DNA of 64,000 nt from positions 806,001 to 870,000 of the forward strand of contig JANEZZ010001850.1 in the NCBI GenBank assembly GCA_026122225.1, in the 5' to 3' direction. Under the pieces are notes generated by a model that was given only the letters and a program-made list of their open reading frames with translations, was not told the DNA's origin and ran no database searches. This document shows positions 52,911-64,000 of this stretch, one piece after another (the first letter of the stretch is position 1; every line of letters starts with the position of its first letter). The translations under genes and the position numbers were made by a program. Source of the stretch: Heloderma charlesbogerti. Its lineage: Eukaryota > Chordata > Lepidosauria > Squamata > Helodermatidae.

Positions 52911-53347
52911 AAGGTTACAGACTGTTTGCCAAATTTAGCTCTGCCACATTTGACATTTGCTTGTATTTTTCTTGCCTCCAGCCACCTGTCTCCTGCAGAA
53001 ACTATAAATTAGCAACTGGTTTTCATCAAGTGTTTAGGTTTTTGCCGAACAGATTCCTTGCATCTCAGTCAGAATCCTCATTGCTACCCATTTTATGGTT
53101 ACCACTAAATTACTCTGTCTATGCCTGCAATAAGATCTCTGTTGACTGAATCCTGTCCTTAGTGAAGTTGGCTTGGATTTAAATGATATTTCTTGGTAAT
53201 ATAAAAAATTGCAAGAATAATTTGATATCTCTTTTCTTTTACTATTTATGACAATAATCCTATAAAGTTCCTTCACTCATCACACTGGGGGATGTGGGGC
53301 GGAAGAATGCCTAGTAAACCACGTTAAATTGATGTCAGTATAAAGTT
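52911..53347. other. Non-coding spacer
   Basis: No gene or repeat recognised. Confidence 0.45.
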
Positions 53348-53463
53348 TATTGGGTTGGATCCAGACTTAGTCATTTTAGAGTAGACCCATTGAAATTAAT
53401 GGAACTTAAGTTAGTCATGTCCAACATAATCTCACTGATTTCAATGGGTCTACTCTAAGTATG
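53348..53463. repeat. Palindromic MITE, second copy
   Basis: GGGTTGGATCCAGACTTAG and the mirrored CTCTAAGTATGACTAAT, with TAGAGTAGACCCATTGAAATTAATGG and its mirror in between; same family as 39707-39838. Confidence 0.75.
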
Positions 53464-53945
53464 ACTAATATTTATTTATTTATTTATTTCTATACCATCC
53501 AATAGCTGAAGCTCTCTGGGCAGTTCACAAAAATGAAAACCACAAAGTGCAGCATAAAACAATATTAAATATGAAAGCTTAAAACCACAATATCACTGCA
53601 CAACCAGAATAAAATGAGCAGCAAGGCAGATATTTAAAAGACAGATTTAAAACACCAAAGCTAAATGATTAGGAAGCTAAAATGCTAAAATATTGGGAGA
53701 ATAAAAATGTCTTCACCTGGTGCCAGAAGGAGTACGATGTAAGTACCAGGTGAACCTCTCTAGGGAGCTCATTCCACAGCTGAGTTGCCACAGCAGAAAA
53801 GGCCCTCTTCCTGGTAGCCACCCCCCTCATTTCCTTTATCAGGGGCTCACAGCGAAGGACCGCTGAGGATGATCTTAGGGTTAGGGCAGGCACATATGGG
53901 AGGAGGCGATCCTTCAGATAGCCTGGCCCCAAGCTGTTAAGTCAT
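53464..53945 (-). mobile_element. L2/CR1-type LINE 3' fragment
   Basis: After (ATTT)n on the plus strand, the minus-strand translation at about 53690-53930 reads ATRKRAFSAVATQLWNELP and an FWHQVKTFLF end. This is the common C-terminal motif of CR1/L2-clade reverse transcriptase proteins. The 3' UTR (CAATAGCTGAAGCTCTCTGG side) follows. 5'-truncated. Confidence 0.72.
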
Positions 53946-54570
53946 TATCTCTAGCCCATTATTTACTCTGTCTGTTGTTTTTGTGGGGCAGAGAATGTGT
54001 ATGCCTAAGCAGTAATTCTTGAGTATTGTCAATACATTTACACTGGGTAAATAAGTCTAGTGTGAAAATTATATGCTTCCTGCATCAGGAAACTCATAGT
54101 GAATGCTGGATTTTCCAAATGTTATGTCATGATGAGTGAAATAAGTGAGGGTAATGCAAGCTGTATCACATGCTGCATCAAAGTTTCTTAATGTTATATA
54201 GAAATGTATTGTTTGGCAGACAATCTCTACCTGATAAGAGCATAATATTTCAGTTGTTGTAACATTAAATTAATGTCATGCATCAGTCTTCTTCATTGTC
54301 ATAGCATAGTGAATAATGAAAACCATTCAATTATAGTATATATAACTCCCATTTGTAAGCAAGCGGGAAGTAGCGCTGACAGTCTTCCAGCTCTGTGCAA
54401 ACTTTGACTGCTGTCATTCCATTGAATTATTTTTAAATGCAGACCATTATACCTGCTCCAGATATTCTGTTCTTCCATAATAACATGTGTATAATGGAAA
54501 TCCAAGGGTGAGTGGTGGTGGAATGGAACAATCACCCCAGATAGTAACGATGGCATAAAAACCTTCATTT
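53946..54570. other. Non-coding AT-rich spacer
   Basis: No gene seen. Confidence 0.45.
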
Positions 54571-54704
54571 GTTGTTGTTGTTGTTCAGTCGTTCAGTCGT
54601 GTCCGACTCTTCGTGACCCCATGGACCATAGCACGCCAGGCCTTCCTGTCCTGCGCTCTCTCCCGGAGCGTGCTCAAGTTCATATTCATTGCATCCGTGA
54701 TGCT
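54571..54704 (-). mobile_element. Bov-B LINE 3' terminus, very short
   Basis: 134 bases: (TTG)n, CAGTCGTTCAGTCGTGTCC and on to TTCATATTCATTGCATCCG, near-identical to the end of 8227-11445. A strongly 5'-truncated insertion. Confidence 0.88.
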
Positions 54705-55505
54705 GCCCTTCTGTGTGAACCAATCAGTGCTAGAGAGTCAGATCTGAACAGCAACAGTTGGCTTTTATATTTTCAAATGAAGACTAGCCATTGCTCCTTC
54801 ATCCAGCATGTCTTGCTGCGGCCTGACAGCCAAACCATACATGTTTTTGAAAGGGGGATGGTGCACTTTTCCCCTACGTAAATAGCAGTCCTGGGTGGGA
54901 TCATCATGACAATGGAATGAGACGCACGTTGGAGTATTATCCAGATTTTCATGGAATTGGCTTTGGTCCGTCAGGGACACATGAAGCAAGAAAAGCTGAG
55001 TGTACCATACTTTAAAAATCCGCTTTTCACGGGTCACACAGCACTTGAAAGCAACCTACTTCTGGGTTTGGGTGGGGGGAGTAGAACTGAATGTCTTCAA
55101 CCTGGCAGTTGCTGCTCAACCAATAACAGAGGCTTCCCCCCACCCCGTCCAGACTCCCCCGGCTACCACATTATTATCCTCGAGAGCATCTGAAGGCTCC
55201 TCATGGGAGCACCCACCAGCGCATTTCGCCCCTTTCCAGCCAACAGTCCAGGCGTTAGAGCTCCCACCTCATTTCTCCTTTTCCAGGGAGTAAATACAGG
55301 GATCTAGCCACTTCATCCATTGGCAGTCTGCAGCTTGTGTTGCCCAGTCATAAACCCCAGTTGCACATTTCTAGGGAGTAAATACAGTGAACAAGCTGCT
55401 TTACCCATTCTTAGTCTGCAGCCTCTGTTGCCTGCTTTCCCCCCAGTGAGAATCTGTAGTGTCTTTTTCCCATTGAAAAAATCAGAGCAATATTGTTTCA
55501 TGTAC
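54705..55505. other. Non-coding spacer
   Basis: TAGGGAGTAAATACAG-like phrases recur at about 55286 and 55373 with CAGTCTGCAGC (55323, 55415), giving a weak tandem duplication of about 87 bases. No gene. Confidence 0.5.
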
Positions 55506-55509
55506 TAGC

Positions 55510-55900
55510 TATCTAGCGAGAGGCGGTGGTCAGAAAGACCGCTTTCTCCCACGGTCCTTAAGATCTTCTGGAGAGACCCTTCTTTCGACACCACCACCAT
55601 CAGAGGAGCATTTGGTGACAACCCAAGAGAGGACCTTTTTGGTGGTTACTCCCAGGCTCCCAAGGGAGGCTTGGTTTGCTCCCTCTCTGCTGTCCTTCCA
55701 CTGGCAGAAGAAGACCACTTTATTCCAGATGGCCTTTGGCCTGTAAGTGGGTCTGTGGCTTGGGTGCTGTTTTTATTCTGTAGTTGTAATGTTTTTATTG
55801 TATTTAAATGTGTTTTCTTGTTTTAATCTATTTTAAATGATTTTGTAAGCCACCTTGAGTGCCATTTTTTGGTAGAAGGGAGGGATATAAATAAAACAAG
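55510..55900 (+). repeat. LINE 3' end (same tail family as 16215)
   Basis: AAGATCTTCTGGAGAGACCC at 55560, then the tail AAGCCACCTTGAGTGCC and AGGGAGGGATATAAATAAA. The tail matches 16215-16325. Coding remnant not clear. Confidence 0.65.
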
Positions 55901-56830
55901 TAAGTCAGGGATGGGGCTGTGCTCTCTGAGTAGATGTAGTCTATTCTTACCTTCTCTGTAAGGATTTGATTACTTCCCATATATTGGAATAGAGGTGGGT
56001 GGCACGTGTCAATGCTGCATGACCATTCTTGCTCTGACCAGCATAGTGGTGGATTGTGTATCCAAAATGTTGGCTTAATTCTTAAAGGAATCCTTCAGCT
56101 CCTTTTGTGAGACAAACTAATGGACCCGGTCCCTGGCACGTAGTTTCGGAATCACCAACTTAGACCTGTTTTTACAAGAGCTGCAGGAAAAAACAGCACA
56201 GGGAAGAAGGTAAATGTTTCACAAACTTGGGGAAATGGGAGCATTGGTTAAAAACTATATGATGCATGCGTACAGTAATATGGAAAACATATTTTCATGC
56301 AGCTCCTGAGGAATGGCACACAAGGTACTTCTGTACTAATGTTCATTTGAAATAAATTGGTTAGTTCTTTGAAAAATTACGACGATTCTTATGTAAAGAA
56401 TAAAAGGAGACTGCAAGTTGGCAACAGGTTTCATGTTTTGGGAATATTTCCCCATCATGAAATTGCTGCAATTATCCTAACTGTCATTACCTAATCAAAG
56501 AACAGGATGACACTGATGTGTGTTAAGACTCCGTTTGAATCCTTTATGTAGGTTGTCTTTCCTGTTTGATTGGAGTATTGAACAGAACAGAACCCAAGAA
56601 TATGTCAGCAGCTTTGATAGATGGCAAGGTGCCTCTAGAATCTGGAAGAGAATGCTCCATTAATCCCTATATGCATTCAATTATATTTGAGGAAGCCTGT
56701 GGATTGTATTATGATTTCTTGCAATCTGGAGATTTCACTGTGAAATTTAGATCCAACCGACAAGTTACTTTAAAAACATAGCAGCAGCTGCATCTCCCCC
56801 CCCTTATTTTACTCTAGAACAAATGAAGGG
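55901..56830. other. Non-coding spacer
   Basis: No known gene. A 71-codon frame at 56566-56781 has no recognised motif and no splice context that would make it an ITGBL1 exon. Confidence 0.5.
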
Positions 56831-56833
56831 GTC

Positions 56834-56954
56834 CTGATCTGGATTGGGACCCTAGCATGGGGGTGGGGGCTTTATGGTCCGAGCCCGGATCAAGCCCCCA
56901 TGCCTGCATTTATATTGCCAACAAATGATATTAAAGTAAATGCATCACTATTTG

Positions 56955-57041
<87 letters not shown>

Positions 57042-57043
57042 TT

Positions 57044-57079
<36 letters not shown>

Positions 57080-57207
57080 AGAATGAGAGAGAGAGGGATG
57101 GATGGATGGATATATCAGGTTCAGGACTCTTGATTTGGATCTGGACTGCAGAGGGGAAGAAAGGTTTAAAGCCCCCTATCTGCTACTCTAGGGTCCCAAT
57201 CCAGATA
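56834..57207. repeat. Inverted repeat with (TA)n(TG)n loop
   Basis: CTGATCTGGATTGGGACCCTAG at 56836 is mirrored by CTAGGGTCCCAATCCAGAT at 57188-57206, and GGGGGCTTTA by TAAAGCCCCC. The loop contains (TA)n and (TG)n at about 56958-57078. Confidence 0.75.
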
Positions 57208-58900
57208 AGCTTAGAAACACAGCATTTCCCTAGCAGGGGCATAGAATCTCCAGCCTGGGGGCCTAAGCTAGCCTGCAGGGCACCCAAATCTGGCCCACAC
57301 AGCCTCTTGGGGTTCCTCCAGGGGTCGGGGCTTAGGCTCCAAGTCCACCCCCCCCCCCGGAGGCATCCCCTCTCCAATCTCATATCAGAGATAAGAGTGG
57401 GGATGTGGGGTGCGGTTGCCACTGGGTCTTGCTTGTGCCGGAGAATGAGGCCACTCTCCCCATGCATGCATTAGTCCCCTTCTCCATTGTGCACCCTGCC
57501 TCCTTCCAACAATGGGGGAAGGAGGGGAGCATGCAAAGCAGCTGAACCCCCTTTGCTTCTCTGTTGGAAAAGCAAAGGGGACTTGGCTGCTTCTCCTTCA
57601 GACACCCTGCCTCCTTCCCCCATTGTGGGAAGGAGGCAAGGCGCGTGAAGGGTGGTAGAGCCCAACTAGTCTCTGTCGCTCTCCAACAGAGGAGCAGTGG
57701 CACCTAGAATGGCTCGGGTTCACAGCTCATGGAGCTTCCTCCATCAGGAAAGTCTGCGTGCAGCAAAGCCTGGTCCCTGGCCCAAACACTGTATGGAGGA
57801 TCCCCTTAGCATTTGGGCCAGGGAGTAAATTGCATCAGGTGGGTGTGGCCATGCCCAGCTGATGCCCTATGGCCCACAAAGGGCGGGGGGGGGCATCTGT
57901 GTCCTGATTTTTTTTAGACCCTATGACAGGACTAGAAAATAAAAGGTCACGTTGGTTACCAGAAGTAAACTATTTCTTGGCTTTTTGCTGCTGCCCTACC
58001 CCACTAATCTCTTTCTTTTTCATTCATATAGGGCTTTCTTTGCAGTAAGTCATTCCCTAAATTTAGCAGTTCTTCCAGGAGTAGAATCGTTCTGGGCATG
58101 TTTAAATTATTTGAATCCACTAGGGTTGTCCAGGGAGCCAGTTTTAAGCTGTATTTTGAAATCACTTCAGTAGAGCTTTTGATGTCTGTCATCACTTCTT
58201 CAGTGTCTTTATTAATTTTTAAACCAACTTTCATAATAAAAGGTGGTAGGAGTTTGGGCTATTATAAATACAAGGAAAACATCACTAAGTGAAAATTCCA
58301 GCTTTCATAAATGTTTGGCTAGATCATGCTGCTTAATTTAGTTACAGCTGATAACAAGGTCACAATGGACCTTTTCTAACTTACTGGTTCAGATGACAAA
58401 ACTAGTTAAGAATGTTGACATTTTGCTGGAACTTCCTCATTAGAGAAAGGAAAATTGATATGCTTTCTGTCTTAGAATATCTTAAGATCATAAACCATCT
58501 GGTATATTTTAATGGCTTCCAAGACTATTCTGGTAAACTATGTTGTACCATAAATACATCTAGATATATAGAATGACTTTGGATAGCTAGAAAACTGCAA
58601 ATAACAAGAATATGAACTAGGAGGGAGGCTTCTGTTGTATTTGATGTGGTTAGCCAGCTAACCTGTTAGATTGTGTATTCCTTTTTTTTAAGCCATATGC
58701 ACTGATTAAATTCAACTGCCTTTTTTAAATACAAGTAGTTACAAAAACTGTGAGTGATGCATGACATCATAAAAGAGGTGATTCCCCCTTCTCTTGTGCA
58801 CAGGAGGAATGGCTCTTCAAAAGGACATGTTAGCCATGTGTGTGTTTTTAACAACCATGCTTAACCTGACTGCTTTTATTTTGGAGAAAAAGCAGCAATG
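57208..58900. other. Non-coding spacer with GC-rich foldbacks
   Basis: GC-rich sequence at 57440-57700 contains mirrored CCTGCCTCCTTCC and GGAAGGAGG units, and 57770-57835 has GGGACCAGG- and GGCCAGGGAGT-type inverted phrases. AT-rich from 57950. No gene. Confidence 0.5.
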
Positions 58901-59204
58901 AGGTCCTAATCCAGAATCTGATCCAAATGGGGACCCGACACTAGTTTCCTGCTGAAAATTGTCCCTTTTCTAGCTGCTATTTGTGTTTGAAGGTGCAGTA
59001 AACAGCACTTTGTGGGGTGGGGGAAGCAGCCAGGAGGGAGTGATTTTCAGCTGATGCCTGGTGTAGGGCCCCAGTCAAGACTGGGGTCACCATAGCTGTT
59101 TTTTTCTCCAGAATAAAAAGGGGCAGGTTGAGCATGTACTTTTAAACATGTGACAATTATCATGTGTAGTTCAGCCCAAAGATGATGCCTGCTGCAACAC
59201 TTGT

Positions 59205-60863
59205 GTTGTTTATTCGCTCAGTCGCTTCCGACTCTTCGTGACTTCATGGACCAGCCCACGCCAGAGCTTCCTGTCGGCCGTCGCCACCCCCAGCTCCCCC
59301 AAGGTCGAGTCCGTCACCTCCAGAATATCATCCATCCACCTTGCCCTTGGTCGGCCCCTCTTCCTTTTGCCTTCCACTTTCCCTAGCATCAGCATCTTCT
59401 CCAGGGTATCCTGTCTTCTCATTATGTGGCCAAAGTACTTCAGTTTTGCCTTTAATATCATTCCCTCAAGTGAGCAGTCTGGCTTTATTTCCTGGAGTAT
59501 GGACTGGTTTGATCTTCTTGCAGTCCAAGGCACTCTCAGAATTTTCCTCCAACACCACAGTTCAAAAGCATCTATCTTCCTTCGCTCAGCCTTCCTTATG
59601 GTCCAGCTCTCGCAGCCATAGGTTACTAGAGGGAATACCATTGCTTTAACTATGCGGACCTTTGTTGTCAGTGTGATGTCTCTGCTCTTAACTATTTTAT
59701 CAAGATTTGTCATTGCTCTCCTCCCAAAAAGTAAACGTCTTCTGATTTCCTGGCTGCAGTCAGAGTCTGCAGTAATCTTTGCGCCTAGAAAGACAAAGTC
59801 TGTTACTGCCTCCATGTTTTCTCCCTCTATTTGCCAGTTATCAATCAAGCTGGTTGCCATAATCTTGGGGTTTTTTGAAGTTTAACTGCAACCCAGCTTT
59901 TGCACTTTCTTCTTTCACCTTCGTCATAAGGATCCTCAGCTCCCTCTTGCTTTCAGCCATCAAAGTGGTATCATCTGCATATCTGAGATTGTTAATGTTT
60001 CTTCCAGCGATTTTAACTCCAGCCTTGGATTCATCAAGCCCAGCATGTCGCATGATGTGTTCTGCTTACAGGTTGAATAGGTAGGGCAAGAGTATACAAC
60101 CCTGCCATACTCCTTTCCCAATTAGTCCCCTTCTCAATTAGTCCCTTGTTCCATGGTCTGTTCTTACCGTTGCTACTTGGTCATTATACAGATTCCACAG
60201 GAGGCAGACAAGATGACTTGGTATCCCCATGCCACCAAGAACTTGCCACAATTTGTTATGATCCACACAGTCAAAGGCTTTAGAATAGTCAATAAAACAG
60301 AAATAGGTGTTTTTCTGAAATTCCCTGGTTTTCTCCATTATCCAGCGGATATTGGCAATTTAGTCTCTAGTTCCTCTGCCTTTTCGAAACCCAGCTTGTA
60401 TATCTGGCAATTCTCATTCCATGAATTGCTGGAGTCTACCTTGCAAGATCTTGAGCATTACCTTACTGGCATGTGAAATAAGTGCCACTGTTCGATAGTT
60501 TGAACATTCTTTAGTGTTTCCCTGTTTTGGTATGGGGATATAAGTTGATTTTTTCCAATCTACTGGCCATTCTTATGTTTTCCAAATTTGCTGGCATATG
60601 GCATGCATCACCTTGACAGCATCATCTTGCAAGATTTTAAACAGTTCAGCTGGGATACCGTCGTCCCCCGTCGTCCCCTGCTGCCTTGTTATTAGCAATG
60701 CTTCTTAAGGCCCATTCAACCTCACTCTTCAGGATGTCTGGCTCTAGCTCACCGACCACACCGTCAAATCTATCCCTGATATTATTATCCTTCCTATACA
60801 GATCTTCTGTATATTCTTGCCACCTTTTCTTGATCTCTTCTGTTTCTGTTAGGTCCTTGCCAT
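59205..60863 (-). mobile_element. Older, divergent RTE (Bov-B-related) LINE fragment
   Basis: The minus strand encodes, in pieces, EFQKNTYFCFIDYSKAFDCV, a YADDTTLMAES box and a C-terminus ending EVTKSRKRLSE. It is clearly homologous to the Bov-B protein but distant (for example LEKMLMLGKVEGKRKRGRP for LEKTLMLEKTEGKRRRGRQ). Several stops and frameshifts near 60060-60130 and 60660. A distinct subfamily and older than the other copies. Confidence 0.85.
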
Positions 60864-61065
60864 GTGCTTTTTTTCTTCAGAACTACTGAATTTAATTATA
60901 TGTACATTCATGCAGATCAATTTATTAGGACTATAATCCTATACACTCTTACTAGGAATGTGCCCCATTGAACACAGTGGGATTTACTTCTGAGTAAACA
61001 AACATAGGACTGGCTGTAAAATATTTTTAATTGATAATTTTCCTTAATCAAGTGACAGCCTTTAC
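60864..61065. other. Spacer with small reptile repeat phrase
   Basis: CAATCCTATACACTCTTACT-type sequence and TGGGATTTACTTCTGAGTAA at 60940-61000 belong to a small repeat family also hinted at 34640 and 38330. Confidence 0.4.
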
Positions 61066-61345
61066 TTTCTATTATGTACTATTATTTTAAATTTTTTATA
61101 CTGCTTTTATGGGTAAAAAAAGCCACCTTGAGATAGTTTACAAAATAAAAGCATGAAACAATTTTAATAAACCTAAACATACGCACACCTAGAACAGCAG
61201 CATAAAAACACCACAATGCTATAAATCAGAAAGAAAAATAATCATAGAAATCTAAACCTTAACTTGTAAAATATTGACTAGCATCAATTAAAAGCAAAGT
61301 GAAACATCCAGGTCTTTAAGGCCCATTTCAACAGTGTCAGTGAGG
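61066..61345 (-). repeat. L2/CR1-like LINE 3' UTR fragment
   Basis: TTATACTGCTTTTATGGGT, CCACCTTGAGATAGTTTAC, AACCTAAACATACG and the later CAGGTCTTTAAGGCC have the layout of the minus-oriented tail at 53464-53945. Confidence 0.5.
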
Positions 61346-62985
61346 GAGCCAGATGTATGGGTGTCCACAGGAAGGGCAAGGATGTGCAATTGACCCCCCC
61401 CCCTGCCCTGGATAGGCCATAAACTCTGCCCATTCAAAATGTGAGAAACTAGTTTGCTCCTGCCTTTCAGTGTTTTTAGTTAATGAATGCATAGCAATAG
61501 TTAAAACACCCACTATCTGCAGAAGGAACTTCCTGGAACATTTTAAAGCCTTTTGAAGGTCTTCCCTGTTAGGAAGTAATTGCAGTCTCATAAAAAGCAA
61601 TTTAGAAATCCAGGAGTTTAGTGGGATTGGAAAGTAGTGTGTGTACCAAGATACAATAGGTAGGAAAGAAAGGAGTTCATGACCTTTCCAACTCAGGTCT
61701 TGTTGATAATTTCCCCCCCCCCCAGCCACTGCTACCTATTTTATAAACATTTTAAAAATACTCTGACAATGCATGCAGATAAAGTTCATCATTGTTATAC
61801 CTATATTGCAGGAGGAAGGGCTGTGGCTGAGAAAATGTGGGTTAGCACAGTTGATTGCAGCAGCAGTGTGATTTATTAAGGGCTAGAGCAGGTTATATTG
61901 ATGCATATAGCTTTAAGAGAACCTGCAGTTTTTAGCTCTTGGCAGGGGACCCAAGTGGAGCCTCTTGCCATCACTCTCTTAGGCTGCCTTTTCACTACCC
62001 CCCCAACAATCCTCCCATTCCGGAGCCTTTCTGCATTTATCATGGGCTCCCAGACAGCAAACATGTGATTGCTGAGAGGGGAAGCTTTTAATTTTCAAGG
62101 TTCCATAGAAATGAAACAGCACCATGTAGTGGCTATTTTAATTGTGTTACATTCCGAGTTTAAAAAATGGTTCATTAGTTCTGGATCTATTTGAGATGGG
62201 ATAACTAGAAAATACCTCTGGATGTGCCCTGGAGGTTAACAATGTCATGGAAAGACCCACAAACTTCTGTGAGTGAGCAATCTCAATAGCAGGATAAAAG
62301 CTCCATGTGAAGGAGCCCTTAGTGCAGGCCATGGAGCTGCAACAGTGTGCCATGCAGCTCCTCAGAAGTTAGTATTCTCTCATGTATTGTAGTAATAAAT
62401 TACCCTGTTGTGATGGTACCTGAATCTATTGTGCATTGCCTGCAGAGCAGAACCTAACAGTGGACTGCAAACTGAGCAGGTCATCTCCCCATGCCCCCAC
62501 GTAATTTTAACATGCACTGTGAAAGGAGTCCAGGAATAATTGAGGGGTTCAGCTGCAGGTGAGAAGACATTGTTCAGACACCAGGTCTACCCACTGAGAA
62601 ACAACAGAGAGGTAGACCTGGTCTACACATTTCTCAGAGCCCAGGCCTTGGTAGACATAGTGCCCAGGCCTTGTTGCTGCTCAGTAACCTGATCTACCAG
62701 AAATGGTGGGCCTGTTCTCTAATGCTGTCACTGCTTTTAAAAAAATGTACAACCATACACAGTATGTGCAGTTCCTGGAAAAATATGCAGTTCCAAAAGA
62801 GTATTGCTGCAGTTCAAAATTAAAGCCATGCAAAAGTTGTATTGCTAGTTGATGTAAAAAGGGGCAGATGATGTGAAAAGTAAAGTGAGTAGTTCAGGCT
62901 CCTCTAGAACCCTAAACCCTGATCAAGCATACCCATTTCTCCTCCCACTGCTAAAGACACTCCCCACAGACTTGACTGCTATTCT
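61346..62985. other. Non-coding spacer
   Basis: C-runs at 61395-61404 and 61712-61723. No gene or exon recognised. Confidence 0.5.
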
Positions 62986-62989
62986 CTAG

Positions 62990-63135
62990 AGCTGCCTTCT
63001 CCAACCTGGTGCCTGCCAGATGTTTTCGACTTCAAGCCCCATCAGCACCAGCCAACATGGCCAATCGTCAGGAATGCTGGGAGTTGGAGTCCGCAATATC
63101 TGGAAGGCACCAGGTTGGGGAAGACAGGTCTAAAG
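62990..63135. repeat. Palindromic repeat (CCAACCTGGTGCC ends)
   Basis: TCTCCAACCTGGTGCCTGCC is mirrored by GGCACCAGGTTGGGGAAG. The inside has CAACATGGCCAATCG and GCTGGGAGTTGGAGTCC. Related to 14885-15010. Confidence 0.72.
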
Positions 63136-63680
63136 AGGAAAATAATTCCATGACAAGTCATGTGAAGTTGTCAATGCTATGGTAAGGGCAGCGATGCCAT
63201 AAAATATTCAATACTGTATTCTTTAGATAGCTGTTCTGTGTTTGTACAGCTTTTTTTCCCTCTTGGTGTGTTTTTTATCCCTCACTACAAATTTTGTTGG
63301 AGTTTGCGATGCTTCTTGGATATAACACTCTTTCCATTAGTGCAGTTCCATTCCCAAGATCTCTACTACTCTCTGTAGGCTTCTAAATGTCATAGAATAT
63401 GATGCTTGCTAAGCAACAGAGTGCACACAGAATGATAGTGCACGGATGTGCTGTAGAGGCATGCTCTATGTACACAAATTACAACCACAAACTACTGTAC
63501 AGTGTTTCCCCTCTCCCCTTGGCCCACGGCCAGATGTACATCCCACAGCAGGGCATTTCCTAAGGATGGGGACACTACAGAAAGGCTCCATTTCTTGTGC
63601 CCATCAACTTAATAGATCTTATTGGTTGGCAAGTGAGCGGGGCCTCCATGGGCAATCTTAAGGCCTAGGCAGATTCATAC
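63136..63680. other. Non-coding spacer
   Basis: No gene. The frame 63446-63661 shows no motif. Confidence 0.45.
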
Positions 63681-63684
63681 AGGT

Positions 63685-64000
63685 GCAGCTGGCTCTTCAG
63701 ATAACCTGCTCCCAAGCCATTTAAAGTTAATCACCAGCACTTTAAATTGGGCCCACATATGCACTGGTAACTGGTATGAAATTGGTATTATATGCTCTGA
63801 TTGTCTAGCCCCTGCAAGCAACCTAGAGGCTGAATTCTCCACAAGCTGAAGCTAAACCATCTTCAAAGTCAGCCCCATGTACAGCTTGTTAAGTTGTCTA
63901 GCCTGGATGTAACCAAGGCATGAATAGCAAAGGCCGCTTTCATCAGCTGGCATATCAGCCAACGCTGATAACTCCTTGTAGACCAGGAGTGCCTGGACCA
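63685..64000 (-). repeat. LINE 3' region fragment, runs off the window
   Basis: TTCAGATAACCTGCTCCCAAGCC parallels TTCAGATAGCCTGGCCCCAAGC of the LINE at 53464-53945 (near 53915-53936), and the order suggests the 5' continuation of the same family. Confidence 0.5.

Noticed and set aside
56566..56781. 71-codon frame as a possible ITGBL1 or other exon
   Set aside because: No EGF cysteine pattern, no convincing acceptor in phase 1, no known motif.
48661..64000. Further ITGBL1 exons downstream
   Set aside because: I looked for an acceptor followed by G-K-C-x-C-G-x-C and CECDDR-type coding and saw none; visual reading could miss one, but none is supported.

Overview
The window looks like nuclear DNA of a squamate reptile, most likely a lizard. 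It carries five exons of one conserved vertebrate gene, ITGBL1, and everything else is intergenic or intronic DNA dense in reptile transposable elements: Bov-B (RTE) LINEs, Sauria-type SINEs with a Bov-B-like tail, CR1/L2-like LINE tails, Ty3/gypsy LTR elements, hAT and Tc1/mariner DNA transposons and many small palindromic MITEs. I see no bacterial, viral or organellar genes. The species cannot be fixed from the sequence alone.

Layout. 1-6395 is the 5' two-thirds of a minus-strand Ty3/gypsy element: its 5' LTR at 5801-6395, a sushi-class gag, then protease, RT, RNase H and part of integrase. It is broken by a solo LTR (4027-4564) and by a hAT element (2020-3403) that itself holds two head-to-head SINEs. 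6615-7284 is a Bov-B tail. 8227-11445 is a full-length Bov-B LINE with an uninterrupted 1047-codon ORF and a perfect 11-bp target duplication. 13058-14007 is the clearest copy of a strange hAT-like element made of serial palindromes. 14-36 kb is non-coding with a solo LTR, MITEs, SINE and LINE relics and microsatellites; another hairpin hAT copy sits at 30804-31544 and a Bov-B tail at 32345-32993.

36065-48660 (+) holds five consecutive ITGBL1 exons (147, 123, 141, 141 and 147 bp), all phase 1 to phase 1 and each encoding one eight-cysteine integrin-type EGF unit. Between the third and fourth lies a nested insertion (40978-44027): a hairpin hAT holding both a Bov-B fragment and a second complete hairpin hAT. 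48.7-64 kb is probably the next ITGBL1 intron, with a Tc1 fragment split by another hairpin hAT, Bov-B pieces (one fused to a CR1 tail), LINE tails and an older, divergent RTE copy (59205-60863).

The most unusual content is the hairpin hAT family: six copies, five bounded by recognisable 8-bp target duplications, with Ac-like TAGGGATG termini, a core of stacked palindromes centred on AAATATTT or similar, and in four copies a consensus splice donor (AGGTAAGT or AGGTAAGC) pointing outward from both ends. The intact Bov-B is the best candidate for a recently active autonomous element.
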